Assembly (NCBI RefSeq): GCF_004363005.1
Contig: NZ_SNYH01000004.1
Location: 248,001-312,000 of the forward strand
DNA from: Tenacibaculum caenipelagi
GTDB lineage: Bacteria; Bacteroidota; Bacteroidia; Flavobacteriales; Flavobacteriaceae
Direction of reading: 5' to 3'
Length of the DNA: 64,000 bases
The position numbers and the translations under genes are program-made. The notes under the pieces were generated by a model. It worked only from the letters and a program-made list of their open reading frames with translations. It searched no databases and was not told the DNA's origin. Shown here one piece after another: positions 34,704 through 45,142 of the stretch; positions within the stretch are counted from its first letter, which is position 1; each line of letters begins with the position of its first letter.

Positions 34704-35576
34704 ATGTATATGAAATTTCAATCTGTATTAGGCTTAATAAAGAAATTTTCCTTTTTATTCTTTTTTATCATCATTTCTTGTTCTGTTAATAATTCTTCGG
34801 AATCAGATATTGAAAATGAAATTGAGGAAACTGAATTTAAAGTAATGTCCTATAATATTTCTGGAGGTACATTTTCTACCTATAAAGATTCAATTATATC
34901 GTTAATAAAGAAGAATGCCCCAGATATTTTAGGAGTACAAGAATTGAGTGGTTCTATTAAATCTGAGTTTTTATCTTTCTTAGGATCGAGCTATTCTATT
35001 ATAGAAACGTTTCCTTCAAACGTGAATATTAACACTCACAATATTATATACAACAATCGATTATTCAATGTTACAAATTTTGGATATTTTGAAACTGAAA
35101 CTTGTGGTCCAAGACGCTTTATAAATTGGACGTTGTTGAAAAGGAAAGACAATAATGAAGAATATTACATCTATAACAATCATCTGTGCAATTCAGATTT
35201 AGAGCTAAGAAAACAGCATTTAATTGATTTAGTAAATCTAATGGTTGAACATAAAGCTCAATTTGGAGGTGATTACAAAGCTATAATCACAGGTGATTTT
35301 AATTCAGGACTGGATACTGAGTTTATTCAATTTATACTAGGGAAAGAAAGTCTTACTATTGATCTTGATACTTATATAAATCCAGTAAATATAATTGATA
35401 CTTGGAGAGAAATAAACCCAACAATTACAAAACCATCTCAAGGAGAAATTTCGGTAGATTGGATATTTTCTACTCCTAATATTGAAATTATAAGTTCATC
35501 AGTAGACATGACAGGAACAAATACTCAAAATGAATTTCCATCAGACCATTCTCCAGTTATTACAGTGTTTAAATAA
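34704..35576 (+). CDS. Lipoprotein endonuclease/exonuclease/phosphatase-fold protein
   Basis: The EEP-fold has the metal and catalytic residues of a nuclease or phosphoesterase: VMSYNI, DILGVQEL (Glu), TGDFNSG (Asp, Asn) and SDHSPVI (Asp, His) near the C-terminus. The start chosen at 34704 (or 34710) gives a short signal with a lipobox ending IIISC; an earlier ATG at 34650 would overlap the upstream gene by 47 bases. Extracellular DNA, RNA or phosphodiesters are all possible substrates. It follows the di-haem peroxidase by 7 bases and is probably cotranscribed with it. Confidence 0.87.
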   Translation: MYMKFQSVLGLIKKFSFLFFFIIISCSVNNSSESDIENEIEETEFKVMSYNISGGTFSTYKDSIISLIKKNAPDILGVQELSGSIKSEFLSFLGSSYSIIETFPSNVNINTHNIIYNNRLFNVTNFGYFETETCGPRRFINWTLLKRKDNNEEYYIYNNHLCNSDLELRKQHLIDLVNLMVEHKAQFGGDYKAIITGDFNSGLDTEFIQFILGKESLTIDLDTYINPVNIIDTWREINPTITKPSQGEISVDWIFSTPNIEIISSSVDMTGTNTQNEFPSDHSPVITVFK

Positions 35577-35668
35577 CTAATTACTTATTGCATATTTTAA
35601 CAAAAAAACATCTAATTATAGATTTAAATATAGGAAGCTGAATAAGCATTACTTACAACAGACCAATT

Positions 35669-37402
35669 TTATTTTTTACAATATTCTCTACTATAAGATT
35701 TCAATAAGAGATATAATTTTTCTGGGTTAAAAGGTTTACTCATAAAACCATTCATTTTATGGAGCTTTGTTTTCCTTTTTATATCAGTTTGCGCAAATGC
35801 TGTAAGTGCTATAATTGGAATATTCGCTTTCTGCTTATTAGGTAAGGCTCTAATAATTTTAGTTGTTTCATACCCGTTAAGTTCTGGCATCTGCAAATCC
35901 ATTAAAATTAGGTCAAAATCAAAATCTTTATAAATAGCTAATACCTCTTTTCCGCTTTCAGCAATTTTATATTTCACATTCCATTTTAAAAAGAATCGCT
36001 TTAAAATAAGCGTATTTAATTTATTGTCTTCTGCAACCAATACATTGATAGTTATAGGTTCATAGTCTGGTTGCATTTTAATCATTTCTGGTTCAAAAAC
36101 ATTAAGCCTATTGCTAATTTTATATTCTATAACAAATGAAAAAGTAGATCCTTTTTTTAGTTGACTTTTAACTTTTAAATCGCTTCCCTGCAAATTCAGT
36201 AATTTTTTGCTAATAGATAATCCTAGACCAGTACCACCGTATTTTACAGATGTTTTAGAATTAGCTTGTATAAAACTTTCAAAAATTGATTCTTGCTCTT
36301 TTTTAGATATACCAATACCTGTATCTATTACTTTAAATTTAAGTTTAACTTTATTTTTCTTTATCCCTAAATTTTTAACACTTAAGGTTATACTTCCTGT
36401 TTCTGTAAACTTCAACGAATTACTTAATAAATTCTTTATTATTTGTGTCAACTTTAGTTTGTCTCCAATAATATTATTTGGGATATCGTTTTTTTGAATT
36501 AATTTAAACACCAACCCCTTCTCTTCAGATCTTAAAGTAAAATGGGTTTTAATGTTTTCTAAAAAATAATTTAGACTAAAATCGTCCTCTATAATTTTTA
36601 CTTTTCCAGATTTTATTTTATCAAAATCCAATAAATCATTAATCAATCCTAACAAATGTTCTCCTGAATACTTTAATGCTTTGAGGTTTTCTATCTGTTC
36701 TGGCAAATGATCTTCCATCAATAAGATATTTGTTAAACCAGTAACTGCATTTAAAGGCGTTCTTATTTCATGGGACATTGTTGATAAAAATTCATCTTTT
36801 GACTTACTTGCTTTTTGTAGTTCAATTTCGGTTACTTTTAAATTAGTTATATCGGTTATGGTTCCTATAAAACCTGATGGCTCTCCTTCTCTATTGACAA
36901 TTAGTTTGGATTTCAATTCAAACCACATCAATCCGCCATCTTTTTCATGCTTAAAAATTAATTTTATATGCTTTTTCTTTAAAGAGAACATGTTGTTAAT
37001 TATTCTCTTTCCTTCAATACCATCTCTTTTAAGAAACTCTTTAAAATTTTTTCCAATAGATTCTTCTATTGATATTCCTGAATACTCTACCCAAGCACTA
37101 TTTAAGAATGTAAAGTTACCTTTTAAATCAGTTTTAAAAATAACACCTGAAACATTATCTACTATATTTTCTAATTGGGTTTTGGTATGGTCTCTTTCAA
37201 GGGTTAATTTCTTGTTTGCAGCAAACAGTTCCTTTGAGTTTTGTTCAAGAATGTTCTCAATATGCTTTATATCTTTATCAAAGCTTTTATAAGCATCATT
37301 AACCATATTTATAAACTCAAAAAACCTTGGATTTTCTAAAAAATCCAGTCCAGCTTTTTTTAGCTGTCTGTTTAATAACCTATGATACTCATTTTTTACC
37401 AT
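35669..37402 (-). CDS. Hybrid histidine kinase with PAS and receiver domains
   Basis: The 577-residue protein is cytoplasmic: a helical N-terminus with coiled coil (1-75), PAS domain (about 76-190), HisKA with phosphoacceptor His211 in MSHEIRTPLN, an ATPase domain (N box IIKNLLSNSLKF, DTGIGI, GTGLGLSIS), and a receiver with phosphoacceptor Asp502 in LILMDLQMP and Lys556. No transmembrane segment is seen. Its start overlaps the end of the FIST gene by 7 bases (ATGGTAA), which argues that the FIST protein supplies the sensory input. No response regulator with an output domain lies next to it, so the phosphorelay target is elsewhere. Confidence 0.94.
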   Translation of the reverse strand: MVKNEYHRLLNRQLKKAGLDFLENPRFFEFINMVNDAYKSFDKDIKHIENILEQNSKELFAANKKLTLERDHTKTQLENIVDNVSGVIFKTDLKGNFTFLNSAWVEYSGISIEESIGKNFKEFLKRDGIEGKRIINNMFSLKKKHIKLIFKHEKDGGLMWFELKSKLIVNREGEPSGFIGTITDITNLKVTEIELQKASKSKDEFLSTMSHEIRTPLNAVTGLTNILLMEDHLPEQIENLKALKYSGEHLLGLINDLLDFDKIKSGKVKIIEDDFSLNYFLENIKTHFTLRSEEKGLVFKLIQKNDIPNNIIGDKLKLTQIIKNLLSNSLKFTETGSITLSVKNLGIKKNKVKLKFKVIDTGIGISKKEQESIFESFIQANSKTSVKYGGTGLGLSISKKLLNLQGSDLKVKSQLKKGSTFSFVIEYKISNRLNVFEPEMIKMQPDYEPITINVLVAEDNKLNTLILKRFFLKWNVKYKIAESGKEVLAIYKDFDFDLILMDLQMPELNGYETTKIIRALPNKQKANIPIIALTAFAQTDIKRKTKLHKMNGFMSKPFNPEKLYLLLKSYSREYCKK

Positions 37403-38523
37403 TCTGAAAGCGTTGTTATTGTCATGGTTTGATTATGAAGCTCACAAGGAGAGAACTCTCCAAATGGAGCTATTTCGCCATATGAATAAAAACCTGTTAC
37501 ACAAGGTTTTTCTCCTAAAACGTCACGTACTACTTCTACTTCCTCTTCAACTAATTGCTTTAATACTAACCTTCTACCAACACAACTTATTAGTATTGCT
37601 AATTCTGAACTATTTTTAAATTCTTTATTGGCTAATTTTGCTGAATCTCCAGCTCCGTCAATTAATCGATCTACATTGGCTTTCATCAAACGAACATAAA
37701 CTCCTTCAGGAATATTACCCGCAAAGGTTAAACTTTGTGTTTCTTCATCTACAGCTAAAATTGTTCTTACTATGGGTTCTGAATTCTCATTTATTCTCAT
37801 ACTCAAAGGAAACAATAACCCCGAGCTTGGTAAGTTATCTGCTTGATCTCCCAAGAAGGATTTATACAGCTTTAAAGCTGGTAAGCCATCTAATTCAAAA
37901 AGTTGATTTTTAGAAGATTTTGTGACCTGTCTTTCTAAACCAAAGCTATCCCAACCACCTTTAGAACTGAAACCAATTTTTAAACCTTCTCCATAAAACC
38001 CTATAGCCACAATGGTCTTGTCTACGATCTTATCATCATTAATCACAAACGTTTTTGTAAATTCTGCTCCATCTGCAGCCAAGCCTCCAGTAATACTTAT
38101 ATTTGGCAATTTCAATTTTAAACCCGAAACCAGATCTGCTCCGTTGACATTTAAACCATCGCTCAAAATAAAGACATGTTTTAAATCCTTACTATAAAGC
38201 TTATCAGCCAGTTTTTGACCTGCTTTATAACTGTCTTCCATAGCTTTAATTTTGACAAACTCCTTTTTGTAGGTTATTTTTTCTAATTGAATTGCTGTAA
38301 TTGATATAGTGCTATCTTTTACTGTAATATCTGATATTTCTCCAGCAGTAGAGCACCCCATTATACCTGCTTTAGGGTAGTTCTTATTTAGAAAGTTTAC
38401 TACTTCTTTTTTGTTATGGTATTGAGGAGAAACAAAAAGAAGGAAAATATCTACATCTATATTTATTATAGAAAGCATTTCTTTCCAGTTATTCTCTGCT
38501 AAGGAAATTTGCTGGATTTTCAT
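37396..38523 (-). CDS. FIST-domain sensor protein
   Basis: FIST proteins are signalling proteins thought to bind small ligands such as amino acids. The 375-residue product has the FIST N-terminal part with MGCSTAGEI and GLNVNGADLVSG, and the C-terminal FIST_C part with SCVGRRLVLKQLV and GFYSYGEIAPFG, which are family hallmarks. No membrane segment or DNA-binding domain is seen. The overlap with the hybrid kinase gene makes it a probable partner of that kinase. Ligand is unknown. Confidence 0.93.
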   Translation of the reverse strand: MKIQQISLAENNWKEMLSIINIDVDIFLLFVSPQYHNKKEVVNFLNKNYPKAGIMGCSTAGEISDITVKDSTISITAIQLEKITYKKEFVKIKAMEDSYKAGQKLADKLYSKDLKHVFILSDGLNVNGADLVSGLKLKLPNISITGGLAADGAEFTKTFVINDDKIVDKTIVAIGFYGEGLKIGFSSKGGWDSFGLERQVTKSSKNQLFELDGLPALKLYKSFLGDQADNLPSSGLLFPLSMRINENSEPIVRTILAVDEETQSLTFAGNIPEGVYVRLMKANVDRLIDGAGDSAKLANKEFKNSSELAILISCVGRRLVLKQLVEEEVEVVRDVLGEKPCVTGFYSYGEIAPFGEFSPCELHNQTMTITTLSEW

Positions 38524-38640
38524 AACTAAGTAATTTTTAACAACTTAAATATAATGATATAAACGTATCTTCAACATATTTTACCGAATTATTTTAAAAC
38601 TTCAACACCAAAAACATCATAAAAAAATAATTAACTAACT

Positions 38641-38690
38641 CGAATTGTATCGGAATGCCTGGTTTGTAGATAGAAGAAAATGACATATTT
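38641..38690. repeat. Degenerate copy of a flavobacterial intergenic repeat (tentative)
   Basis: Between the FIST gene and hisIE, CGGAATG and AAATGACA resemble the termini of the palindromic repeat at 18815-18885 in the opposite orientation. The match is weak. The remainder of the 38524-38753 gap shows nothing else. Confidence 0.3.
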
Positions 38691-38753
38691 AGCTCTTCAG
38701 AAAACGTACAAAATAAAAACAGCTATATCTATGTTATAATTAGACACTTATTT

Positions 38754-39338
38754 TTAACTACGTCCTTTCAACACACTTTCTATATCTACTAAGGCAAAAC
38801 CTTTGGCTTTTAGTAAAATTAAATAGTGATATAGTAAATCGGCTGCTTCGTTTTTAAATAACTCGTCATTATTGTCTTTCGCTTCAATAACTACTTCTAC
38901 AGCCTCCTCTCCTACTTTTTGTGCTACTTTATTAATACCTCTTTTAAAAAGCTTATTAGTGTAAGAAGTTTCAACATCATTATCTATTCTATCAGAAATA
39001 ATGCTTTCTAATTCATATAAAAAACCTTTAGAAGTTTCTTCGGCAAAACAAGAAGTTGTTCCTTTATGACAGGTTGGCCCCTCAGGAGTTGCCTTAATCA
39101 ATAACGTATCGTTATCACAATCTATTTGAATGTCATTTACCCATAAAAAATTCCCTGACTCTTCTCCTTTTGTCCATAACCTATTTTTAGTTCTACTGAA
39201 GAACGTAACCTTACCTTCTTTTTGTGTTTTAGCTAATGCTTCTTCATTCATATAACCTAACATCAACACTTGTAAAGTAATATTATTTTGAATTACGACT
39301 GGAACTAGTCCGTTTCCTTTTGTAAAATCTATGTTCAT
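38754..39338 (-). CDS. hisI: Bifunctional phosphoribosyl-AMP cyclohydrolase / phosphoribosyl-ATP pyrophosphatase
   Basis: HisIE carries out steps 2 and 3 of histidine synthesis. The HisI part (1-105) has [31 protein letters not shown], then [21 protein letters not shown] with metal-binding cysteines and aspartates. The HisE part (about 110-194) has the alpha-helical pyrophosphatase phrase [14 protein letters not shown] and [13 protein letters not shown]. Total 194 residues. It overlaps hisF by 4 bases (ATGA) and is the last gene of the operon. Confidence 0.97.
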   Translation of the reverse strand: MNIDFTKGNGLVPVVIQNNITLQVLMLGYMNEEALAKTQKEGKVTFFSRTKNRLWTKGEESGNFLWVNDIQIDCDNDTLLIKATPEGPTCHKGTTSCFAEETSKGFLYELESIISDRIDNDVETSYTNKLFKRGINKVAQKVGEEAVEVVIEAKDNNDELFKNEAADLLYHYLILLKAKGFALVDIESVLKGRS

Positions 39339-40087
39339 CGTATAGGTATGTTTTGAGTTTTTAATTTGTTTTTTAGTGTAGGTATGGGGATTTCACCAAA
39401 GTGAAAAATACTAGCAGCTAATCCTGCACTGGCTTGGGTTTTGGTAAACACTTCTGTGAAGTGCTCTACTTTTCCAGCACCACCAGAAGCAATTACAGGA
39501 ATATTTACAGATGAACTCACTGCTTTAGTTACTTCAATATCAAATCCGTTTTTTGTTCCGTCACTATTCATAGAAGTTAATAGAATTTCACCAGCACCTA
39601 ATTTTTCAACTTCTTTAGCCCAATTCACAGTTTCAAGTGTGGTTTCAAAAGTTCCTCCTTTTGTAAACACTTTCCATTCTCCGTTTACATTTTTAGTATC
39701 AATGGCAACTACAACAAATTGACTTCCGAATCGATTTTTTAAATCAGTGATTAACTGTGGATTTTTTACTGCGGAAGAATTGATGCTTATCTTGTCTGCA
39801 CCAGCTTGTATAAGTGCTACTGCATCTTCAACAGTACTAATGCCTCCACCAACTGTAAATGGAATATTGATTTCTTTGGCTATTTTTTCTACCAGTGTTA
39901 CGAATGTTTTTCTATTTTCTAAGGTAGCAGTAATGTCTAAAAATACCAATTCGTCAGCTCCTTCTTTTACATACTGTTTGGCTAGCTCAACAGGATCTCC
40001 AGCATCTTTTATATCTACAAAGTTAACCCCTTTTACAGTTCTCCCATTTTTAATATCTAAACAAGGTATAATTCTCTTTTTTAACAT
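39335..40087 (-). CDS. hisF: Imidazole glycerol phosphate synthase cyclase subunit
   Basis: HisF uses ammonia from HisH to close the imidazole ring in step 5. This TIM barrel begins [20 protein letters not shown] with Asp11 as the first catalytic residue, and has the second, Asp130, in VVVAIDTKN. Phosphate loops [10 protein letters not shown] and [10 protein letters not shown] are present. It is 250 residues long. It follows hisA by 13 bases and overlaps hisI by 4 bases. Confidence 0.98.
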   Translation of the reverse strand: MLKKRIIPCLDIKNGRTVKGVNFVDIKDAGDPVELAKQYVKEGADELVFLDITATLENRKTFVTLVEKIAKEINIPFTVGGGISTVEDAVALIQAGADKISINSSAVKNPQLITDLKNRFGSQFVVVAIDTKNVNGEWKVFTKGGTFETTLETVNWAKEVEKLGAGEILLTSMNSDGTKNGFDIEVTKAVSSSVNIPVIASGGAGKVEHFTEVFTKTQASAGLAASIFHFGEIPIPTLKNKLKTQNIPIR

Positions 40088-40100
40088 GTCTTTGAACTTA

Positions 40101-40817
40101 TTAGCTTACAAATTGTTGTAATTCTTTTAAACTGATATTCCCTTCGTAGATAGCTTTGCCTACAATGGTACCTTCGCAGCCTATTTCTTTTAACCGAAAC
40201 AAATCATTGATATTAGAAACACCTCCACTTGCAATTAAGTTGATAGCTGTTTTACTTAAAATGTCTAAGTATAAATCTACAGAAGCTCCTTGCAACATCC
40301 CATCTTTGTCTACGTCAGTACATATACAGTTTGTTACCGATTTTAACTCGTATTGTTTGATAAAATCTACAACATTGAGTTCTGTAGTCTCTAACCAACC
40401 ATGAGTAGCTATCTTTCTATCTTTACAATCGGCACCAAGGATAATTTTATTACGTCCATATTGAGTGATCCACTCCATAAAAACCTCAGGATTTTTAACT
40501 GCGATACTTCCTCCTGTTATTTGATTAGCTCCACTTTCAAATGCAATGCGTGCATCATCTTTTGATTTTAAACCACCTCCAAAATCGATTTTTAGATTGG
40601 TTTTAGTTGCTATTTGTTCTAATACTTTATGATTTATAATACGATTGGATTTTGCTCCATCTAAATCGACTAAATGCAAGTATTGTATTCCGTTTGCCTC
40701 AAATTCTTTCGCCACTTCTAAAGGGTTTTCATTGTATATTTTTTGTGTTGCATAGTCGCCTTTGGTCAACCGAACACACTTTCCTTCTATAATATCTATT
40801 GCTGGTATAATTCTCAT
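40101..40817 (-). CDS. hisA: Phosphoribosylformimino-5-aminoimidazole carboxamide ribotide isomerase
   Basis: HisA isomerises ProFAR to PRFAR in step 4. The TIM barrel begins [20 protein letters not shown] with catalytic Asp8, and has the second Asp in [14 protein letters not shown]. Phosphate loops DFGGGLKS and LIASGGVSN are conserved. The 238-residue length is normal. It lies 19 bases after hisH and 13 before hisF. Confidence 0.98.
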   Translation of the reverse strand: MRIIPAIDIIEGKCVRLTKGDYATQKIYNENPLEVAKEFEANGIQYLHLVDLDGAKSNRIINHKVLEQIATKTNLKIDFGGGLKSKDDARIAFESGANQITGGSIAVKNPEVFMEWITQYGRNKIILGADCKDRKIATHGWLETTELNVVDFIKQYELKSVTNCICTDVDKDGMLQGASVDLYLDILSKTAINLIASGGVSNINDLFRLKEIGCEGTIVGKAIYEGNISLKELQQFVS

Positions 40818-40836
40818 TTTTTCAATCTTTTATTTA

Positions 40837-41418
40837 CTATAGCTCCAAGAAGTTTTTCAATAATTGTTCTCCTACATCTGCTGATTTCTCTGGGTGAAAT
40901 TGCATAGCGTAAAAATTATCTTTCTGTATAATTGAACTAAAAGGAACGATATAGTTGCAAATAGCCAAAGTATTATCATATGGTTCTGCATAATAACCAT
41001 GAACATAATACACATCATCTTCTAGTTTTATGTTTTTTAATATTTCTGAAGATTTAAGTTCTGAAAAATTATTCCACCCAATGTGAGGTACTTTGTCCTT
41101 TGGAGGAAATTGCTTTGTCTGTGTATCAAAAATCTCTAAACAGACAGTATTCCCCTCTTCAGAGGATCTACACATCAATTGTAAGCCCAAACAAATTCCT
41201 AAAACAGGTTGTTTTAAAGAAACAATTAGTTCGTCTAATTTTCGCTCTTTTAAATATTCCATAGCAGAACTAGCTTCTCCTACTCCAGGAAATATTACTT
41301 TGCTAGCTGCCTTAATTTCATTTGGATTATCAGTAATAATACTTTCATACCCTAAACGATTTACTGCATTTTGTACCGATCGGATATTTCCTGCATTGTA
41401 TTTTATAATAGCTATCAT
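40837..41418 (-). CDS. hisH: Imidazole glycerol phosphate synthase glutaminase subunit
   Basis: HisH releases ammonia from glutamine for HisF. The class I amidotransferase has the nucleophile Cys in VLGICLGLQLM and the His-Glu pair in AMQFHPEKS; FPGVGEASSAM forms the oxyanion region. I chose the ATG at 41418 (MIAIIKYNAGN) over a TTG three codons upstream. It has 193 residues. The 82-base gap to hisB contains AT-rich, repeat-like spacer. Confidence 0.97.
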   Translation of the reverse strand: MIAIIKYNAGNIRSVQNAVNRLGYESIITDNPNEIKAASKVIFPGVGEASSAMEYLKERKLDELIVSLKQPVLGICLGLQLMCRSSEEGNTVCLEIFDTQTKQFPPKDKVPHIGWNNFSELKSSEILKNIKLEDDVYYVHGYYAEPYDNTLAICNYIVPFSSIIQKDNFYAMQFHPEKSADVGEQLLKNFLEL

Positions 41419-41500
41419 GTTTTTCAATTATCATTTAAATTATCAGTTACCTGTTATTCTCTTTAACCATTGTTTACCGATAATTGATTATTGTTCATTG

Positions 41501-42634
41501 TTATAAAACTCCTTTTGTTGATGGTAAAATCATCTTGTCAACATCTCTTTTTACCGCTACTTTTATGGCTTTAGCAAAAGCTTTAAAAATGGCTTCTATT
41601 TTGTGGTGTTCGTTTGTTCCTTCTGCTTTGATATTTAAATTACACTTAGCCCCATCGGTGAATGATTTAAAAAAATGAAAAAACATTTCTGTTGGCATTT
41701 TTCCTATCATTTCTCTTTTAAAATCGGCCTCCCAAACTAACCAGTTTCTTCCTCCAAAATCAATAGCTACTTGTGCTAAGCAATCATCCATAGGTAAACA
41801 AAATCCGTAACGCTCTATTCCTAATTTATTACCAAGAGCTTTGTTAAAAACTTCTCCTAAAGCAATGGCTGTATCTTCAATGGTGTGGTGTTCATCTACT
41901 TCTAAATCTCCACTTACCTTAATGTCTACATCCATTTGACCATGGCGTGCAATTTGATCTAACATATGATCGAAAAAGGCAATACCTGTGTCAATCGTAC
42001 TTTTTCCTGTTCCGTCTAAATTTAAATCGATTTTAATTTGAGTTTCATTCGTGTTACGTTCAATAGTTACTGAACGTTCTTCTAATTTTAAAAACTCATA
42101 AATAACATTCCAATCATTACTTTCTAAGGCGATATATTCCTCTAATTCTGCTCTTTTTACTGTAATTTCATCAGAACCTAAATAAGTTTCGTCGTTAATG
42201 TAAATAGCTTTACTTCCTAGATTTTTTGCCAATTCAACATCGGTTAATCGATCTCCAATTACAAAGGAATTTTGTAAATCATATTCGTCAGAAAAATAGT
42301 TGGTTAACAATCCTGTATTGGGCTTTCTGGTAGGTTGATTGTCTTTAGCAAAAGTTCTATCAATAATTTCTTCAGCAAATGCAATTCCCTCATCTTTAAA
42401 TGTCTTCATGACAAAATTGTGTACTGGCCAAAAGATATTTTCTGGATACACTTCCGTTCCCAGTCCATCTTGATTGGTTACTAAAACCAGTTCAAAATCT
42501 AGTTCTTTTGCTATTTTTCCTAAACCTTGAAAAACTTTTGGATAAAACTCTAATTTTTCAAAAGAATCTACTTGCTCATCTGTAGGCTCTTTGATTAGGG
42601 TTCCATCTCTATCTATAAATAATACTTTTTTCAT
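41501..42634 (-). CDS. hisB: Bifunctional histidinol-phosphatase / imidazoleglycerol-phosphate dehydratase
   Basis: HisB carries out steps 6 and 8. The N-terminal HAD phosphatase (1-165) has [11 protein letters not shown] with nucleophile Asp8 and general acid Asp10, and [10 protein letters not shown]. The C-terminal dehydratase (about 185-377) has [32 protein letters not shown] and the mirrored [12 protein letters not shown] and [16 protein letters not shown] motifs that bind manganese. At 377 residues it is the fused form. It lies 11 bases after hisC. Confidence 0.98.
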   Translation of the reverse strand: MKKVLFIDRDGTLIKEPTDEQVDSFEKLEFYPKVFQGLGKIAKELDFELVLVTNQDGLGTEVYPENIFWPVHNFVMKTFKDEGIAFAEEIIDRTFAKDNQPTRKPNTGLLTNYFSDEYDLQNSFVIGDRLTDVELAKNLGSKAIYINDETYLGSDEITVKRAELEEYIALESNDWNVIYEFLKLEERSVTIERNTNETQIKIDLNLDGTGKSTIDTGIAFFDHMLDQIARHGQMDVDIKVSGDLEVDEHHTIEDTAIALGEVFNKALGNKLGIERYGFCLPMDDCLAQVAIDFGGRNWLVWEADFKREMIGKMPTEMFFHFFKSFTDGAKCNLNIKAEGTNEHHKIEAIFKAFAKAIKVAVKRDVDKMILPSTKGVL

Positions 42635-42645
42635 TTTTTTTAATT

Positions 42646-43710
42646 TTAAAAAGAGCTCTCAACATTGCTCGAAGCAACATCTATAAATTGTAAAGCTCTT
42701 AACAACCTTTTATTCTCTATTTCACTACCTATAGTAATTCGTAAACAGTTGTTTACTAAGTTACTTCTATTTCTTGTGATAATCTTCTGATTTACAAGTT
42801 GGTTATATACTTCATTAGCATTTGACACTTCAATCAAAAGAAAGTTTGCTTCAGATGGGTATATTTTTTTCACGAGTTCAATTTCTTGTAATTGTTTCTC
42901 CAGTTTCTCCTTTTGATCTATAATGATGTTCTTTTCTATTTCAAACTGAGCCAAATTATTTAGTTTATTAAGTATTACTTCTTGATTTAAAGTGCTGATA
43001 TTATAGGGAGGTTTTACTTTATTATATACTTCTATGATTTTTGAATCTGCATAGGCTACTCCTACTCTAACTCCTGCTAAACCCCAAGCTTTACTAAAGG
43101 TTTGACTGATGATTAGGTTTGGATAATTGCTTAGTAGTGATATATAAGATTCCTTCGTACTGAAATCAATATAGGCTTCATCAATAATTACAATTCCTTT
43201 AAATTTCCTAAGAATGTACTGTATAACTTTATCTTCAAAACAGTTACCTGTTGGATTGTTAGGTGAACAAATGAAGATTAACTTTAAGTTTTCATCACCT
43301 AAATACGTTTCTAGACTATTTATATCAATCTGAAAGTCTTCAGTTAAAGGTAATTCTATTAACGATACATCGTTAATAGCCGCAGAAACACTATACATTC
43401 CATATGAAGGAATAAAAGTTAACGCTTTATCTTTTCCTGGCTCACAAAAAATACGAAATGCTAAATCGATGATTTCATCACTTCCGTTTCCTATAAAAAT
43501 CTGATTTTTATCAACACTCTTAATTTCTGATAATAGCTCTTTAATCTTTATTTGCTGTGGATCTGGATAACGATTTAAAGTCCCATATGGATTTTCGTTT
43601 GCATCCAAATACACTTCTGCCTCTCCTTTAAATTCATCCCTAGCAGAAGAATAAGCCTTTAGTTTCTGAATATTAGGACGTATAATCTTGTTTAAATTGA
43701 ATTCATTCAT
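42646..43710 (-). CDS. hisC: Histidinol-phosphate aminotransferase
   Basis: HisC transaminates imidazole acetol phosphate to histidinol phosphate in step 7. Family phrases are [49 protein letters not shown] and the PLP lysine motif [18 protein letters not shown]. It is 354 residues long. The 58-base gap to hisD contains a short palindromic repeat copy but there is no terminator, so cotranscription is expected. Confidence 0.98.
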   Translation of the reverse strand: MNEFNLNKIIRPNIQKLKAYSSARDEFKGEAEVYLDANENPYGTLNRYPDPQQIKIKELLSEIKSVDKNQIFIGNGSDEIIDLAFRIFCEPGKDKALTFIPSYGMYSVSAAINDVSLIELPLTEDFQIDINSLETYLGDENLKLIFICSPNNPTGNCFEDKVIQYILRKFKGIVIIDEAYIDFSTKESYISLLSNYPNLIISQTFSKAWGLAGVRVGVAYADSKIIEVYNKVKPPYNISTLNQEVILNKLNNLAQFEIEKNIIIDQKEKLEKQLQEIELVKKIYPSEANFLLIEVSNANEVYNQLVNQKIITRNRSNLVNNCLRITIGSEIENKRLLRALQFIDVASSNVESSF

Positions 43711-43739
43711 CGTTAATTATTTTGAGGTTTTCTTAATTA

Positions 43740-43766
43740 AGATTTCTCACATTCGTTCGAAATGAC
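43740..43766 (-). repeat. Flavobacterial intergenic repeat copy inside the his operon
   Basis: On the minus strand this reads GTCATTTCGAACGAATGTGA and then GAAATCT. It aligns over 27 bases with 18815-18841 (about 20 matches). It sits in the hisD-hisC gap. Confidence 0.6.
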
Positions 43767-43768
43767 TC

Positions 43769-45055
43769 TTAGTTATTTAACTCTTTTAATCTTACTGTAA
43801 TTGCATTTTTGTGCGCTTGTAAGCCTTCTGCCTCTGCCATTATCTCAATAGATTTACCTATGGCAGTAATTCCTTCTTTAGTTACTTCTTGAAAAGTGAT
43901 TTTCTTTACAAAACTGTCTAATGAAACTCCACTGTAGTTTTTCGCATAACCGTTGGTAGGTAACGTGTGATTCGTTCCACTGGCATAATCACCTGCACTT
44001 TCACAACTATAATTACCTAAAAACACTGAGCCTGCATTTATTATTCCTCCAACATATTCGGATGCTTTTTCGGATGCTATAATTAAGTGTTCAGGAGCAT
44101 ATTCATTGCTAAATTGAATACATTTTTCAGAAGAATTTAAAACAACTGTGAAACTGTTTTTTATAGCTTTTTTAGCCAATTCTCTTCTTGGTAATTCTTC
44201 TAATTGTTTGTTGACTTCTGCTGCTACATTTTGAGCAACTTTATCAGAAGTCGTAACTAATATTGCTTGACTGTCGGCTCCGTGTTCTGCTTGTGATAAT
44301 AAATCGGCAGCAACAAAGACTGGATTTGATGTTTCATCAGCAATAACCAATACTTCACTAGGACCTGCAGGCATGTCGATAGCTACACCTTGTTGTTGTA
44401 TTAATTCTTTTGCTTTGGTAACAAACTGATTCCCTGGACCCAAAATTTTATATACATTCGGAATTGTTTCTGTTCCGTATGCCATGGCACCTATTGCCTG
44501 AGCTCCTCCAGCTTTAAAAATTTGAGTTATTCCTACTAAAGAAGCGGTGTATAAAATAGCAGGATTAATAGCTCCTTCTTTGTTAGGTGGCGTACATAAA
44601 ATAATCTCTTTACATCCAGCTATTTTTGCGGGAACCCCTAACATTAAAATAGTTGAAAACAAAGGTGCTGAACCTCCTGGAATATATAAACCAACCTTTT
44701 CTATGGCTACATTTTTTCTCCAACAAGTAACACCTCTTGTTGTTGTTATTTTTTTAGGAGCTTCTTTTTGTGAATTGTGAAATGTTTCAATGTTACTTTT
44801 GGCTAATTGAATAGCTTGTTGTAACTCTTCTGAAACCAATTTTTTAGCTTCTGCTATTTCTTCTTCTGTAACTTTAAAAGAGTTTAAAGAAACATTGTCT
44901 AATAACTGGGCATATTTTGTTAATGCCTTGTCTTTATTAAGTTTTACATCGTTCAAGATAGTTCGTACGGTTTCTTGTAAGCTGTTTTCATTAATTACTG
45001 CTCTTTTACACAATGAACTCCAAGTTTGCTTTGCTGGATTATTTATAATTTTCAT
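43769..45055 (-). CDS. hisD: Histidinol dehydrogenase
   Basis: HisD oxidises histidinol to histidine in two NAD-dependent steps (9 and 10) with a zinc ion. The motifs VGLYIPGGSAPLFSTILML, FKAGGAQAIGAMAYGT, DMPAGPSEVLVIAD and QAEHGADSQAIL are diagnostic, and the C-terminus has TNHTLPTNGYAKNYSGVS with zinc ligands. I chose the ATG at 45055 (MKIINNP); an ATG at 45085 would add ten basic residues. The enzyme then has 428 residues, as usual. The gap of 87 bases to hisG holds a spacer without a clear element. Confidence 0.97.
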   Translation of the reverse strand: MKIINNPAKQTWSSLCKRAVINENSLQETVRTILNDVKLNKDKALTKYAQLLDNVSLNSFKVTEEEIAEAKKLVSEELQQAIQLAKSNIETFHNSQKEAPKKITTTRGVTCWRKNVAIEKVGLYIPGGSAPLFSTILMLGVPAKIAGCKEIILCTPPNKEGAINPAILYTASLVGITQIFKAGGAQAIGAMAYGTETIPNVYKILGPGNQFVTKAKELIQQQGVAIDMPAGPSEVLVIADETSNPVFVAADLLSQAEHGADSQAILVTTSDKVAQNVAAEVNKQLEELPRRELAKKAIKNSFTVVLNSSEKCIQFSNEYAPEHLIIASEKASEYVGGIINAGSVFLGNYSCESAGDYASGTNHTLPTNGYAKNYSGVSLDSFVKKITFQEVTKEGITAIGKSIEIMAEAEGLQAHKNAITVRLKELNN

Positions 45056-45142
45056 CTGTTTATTTTTATTGTTTTTAACTGTCATGCCTTGACTGTTCTC
45101 TACTCAGGTACGGGGATTAAATCCTTGGCTATCACCCTGCGA

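Noticed and set aside
43740-43766. tRNA-like T-loop (GTTCGAA)
   Set aside because: No cloverleaf arms or acceptor stem can be formed around it; it is part of the repeat copy.
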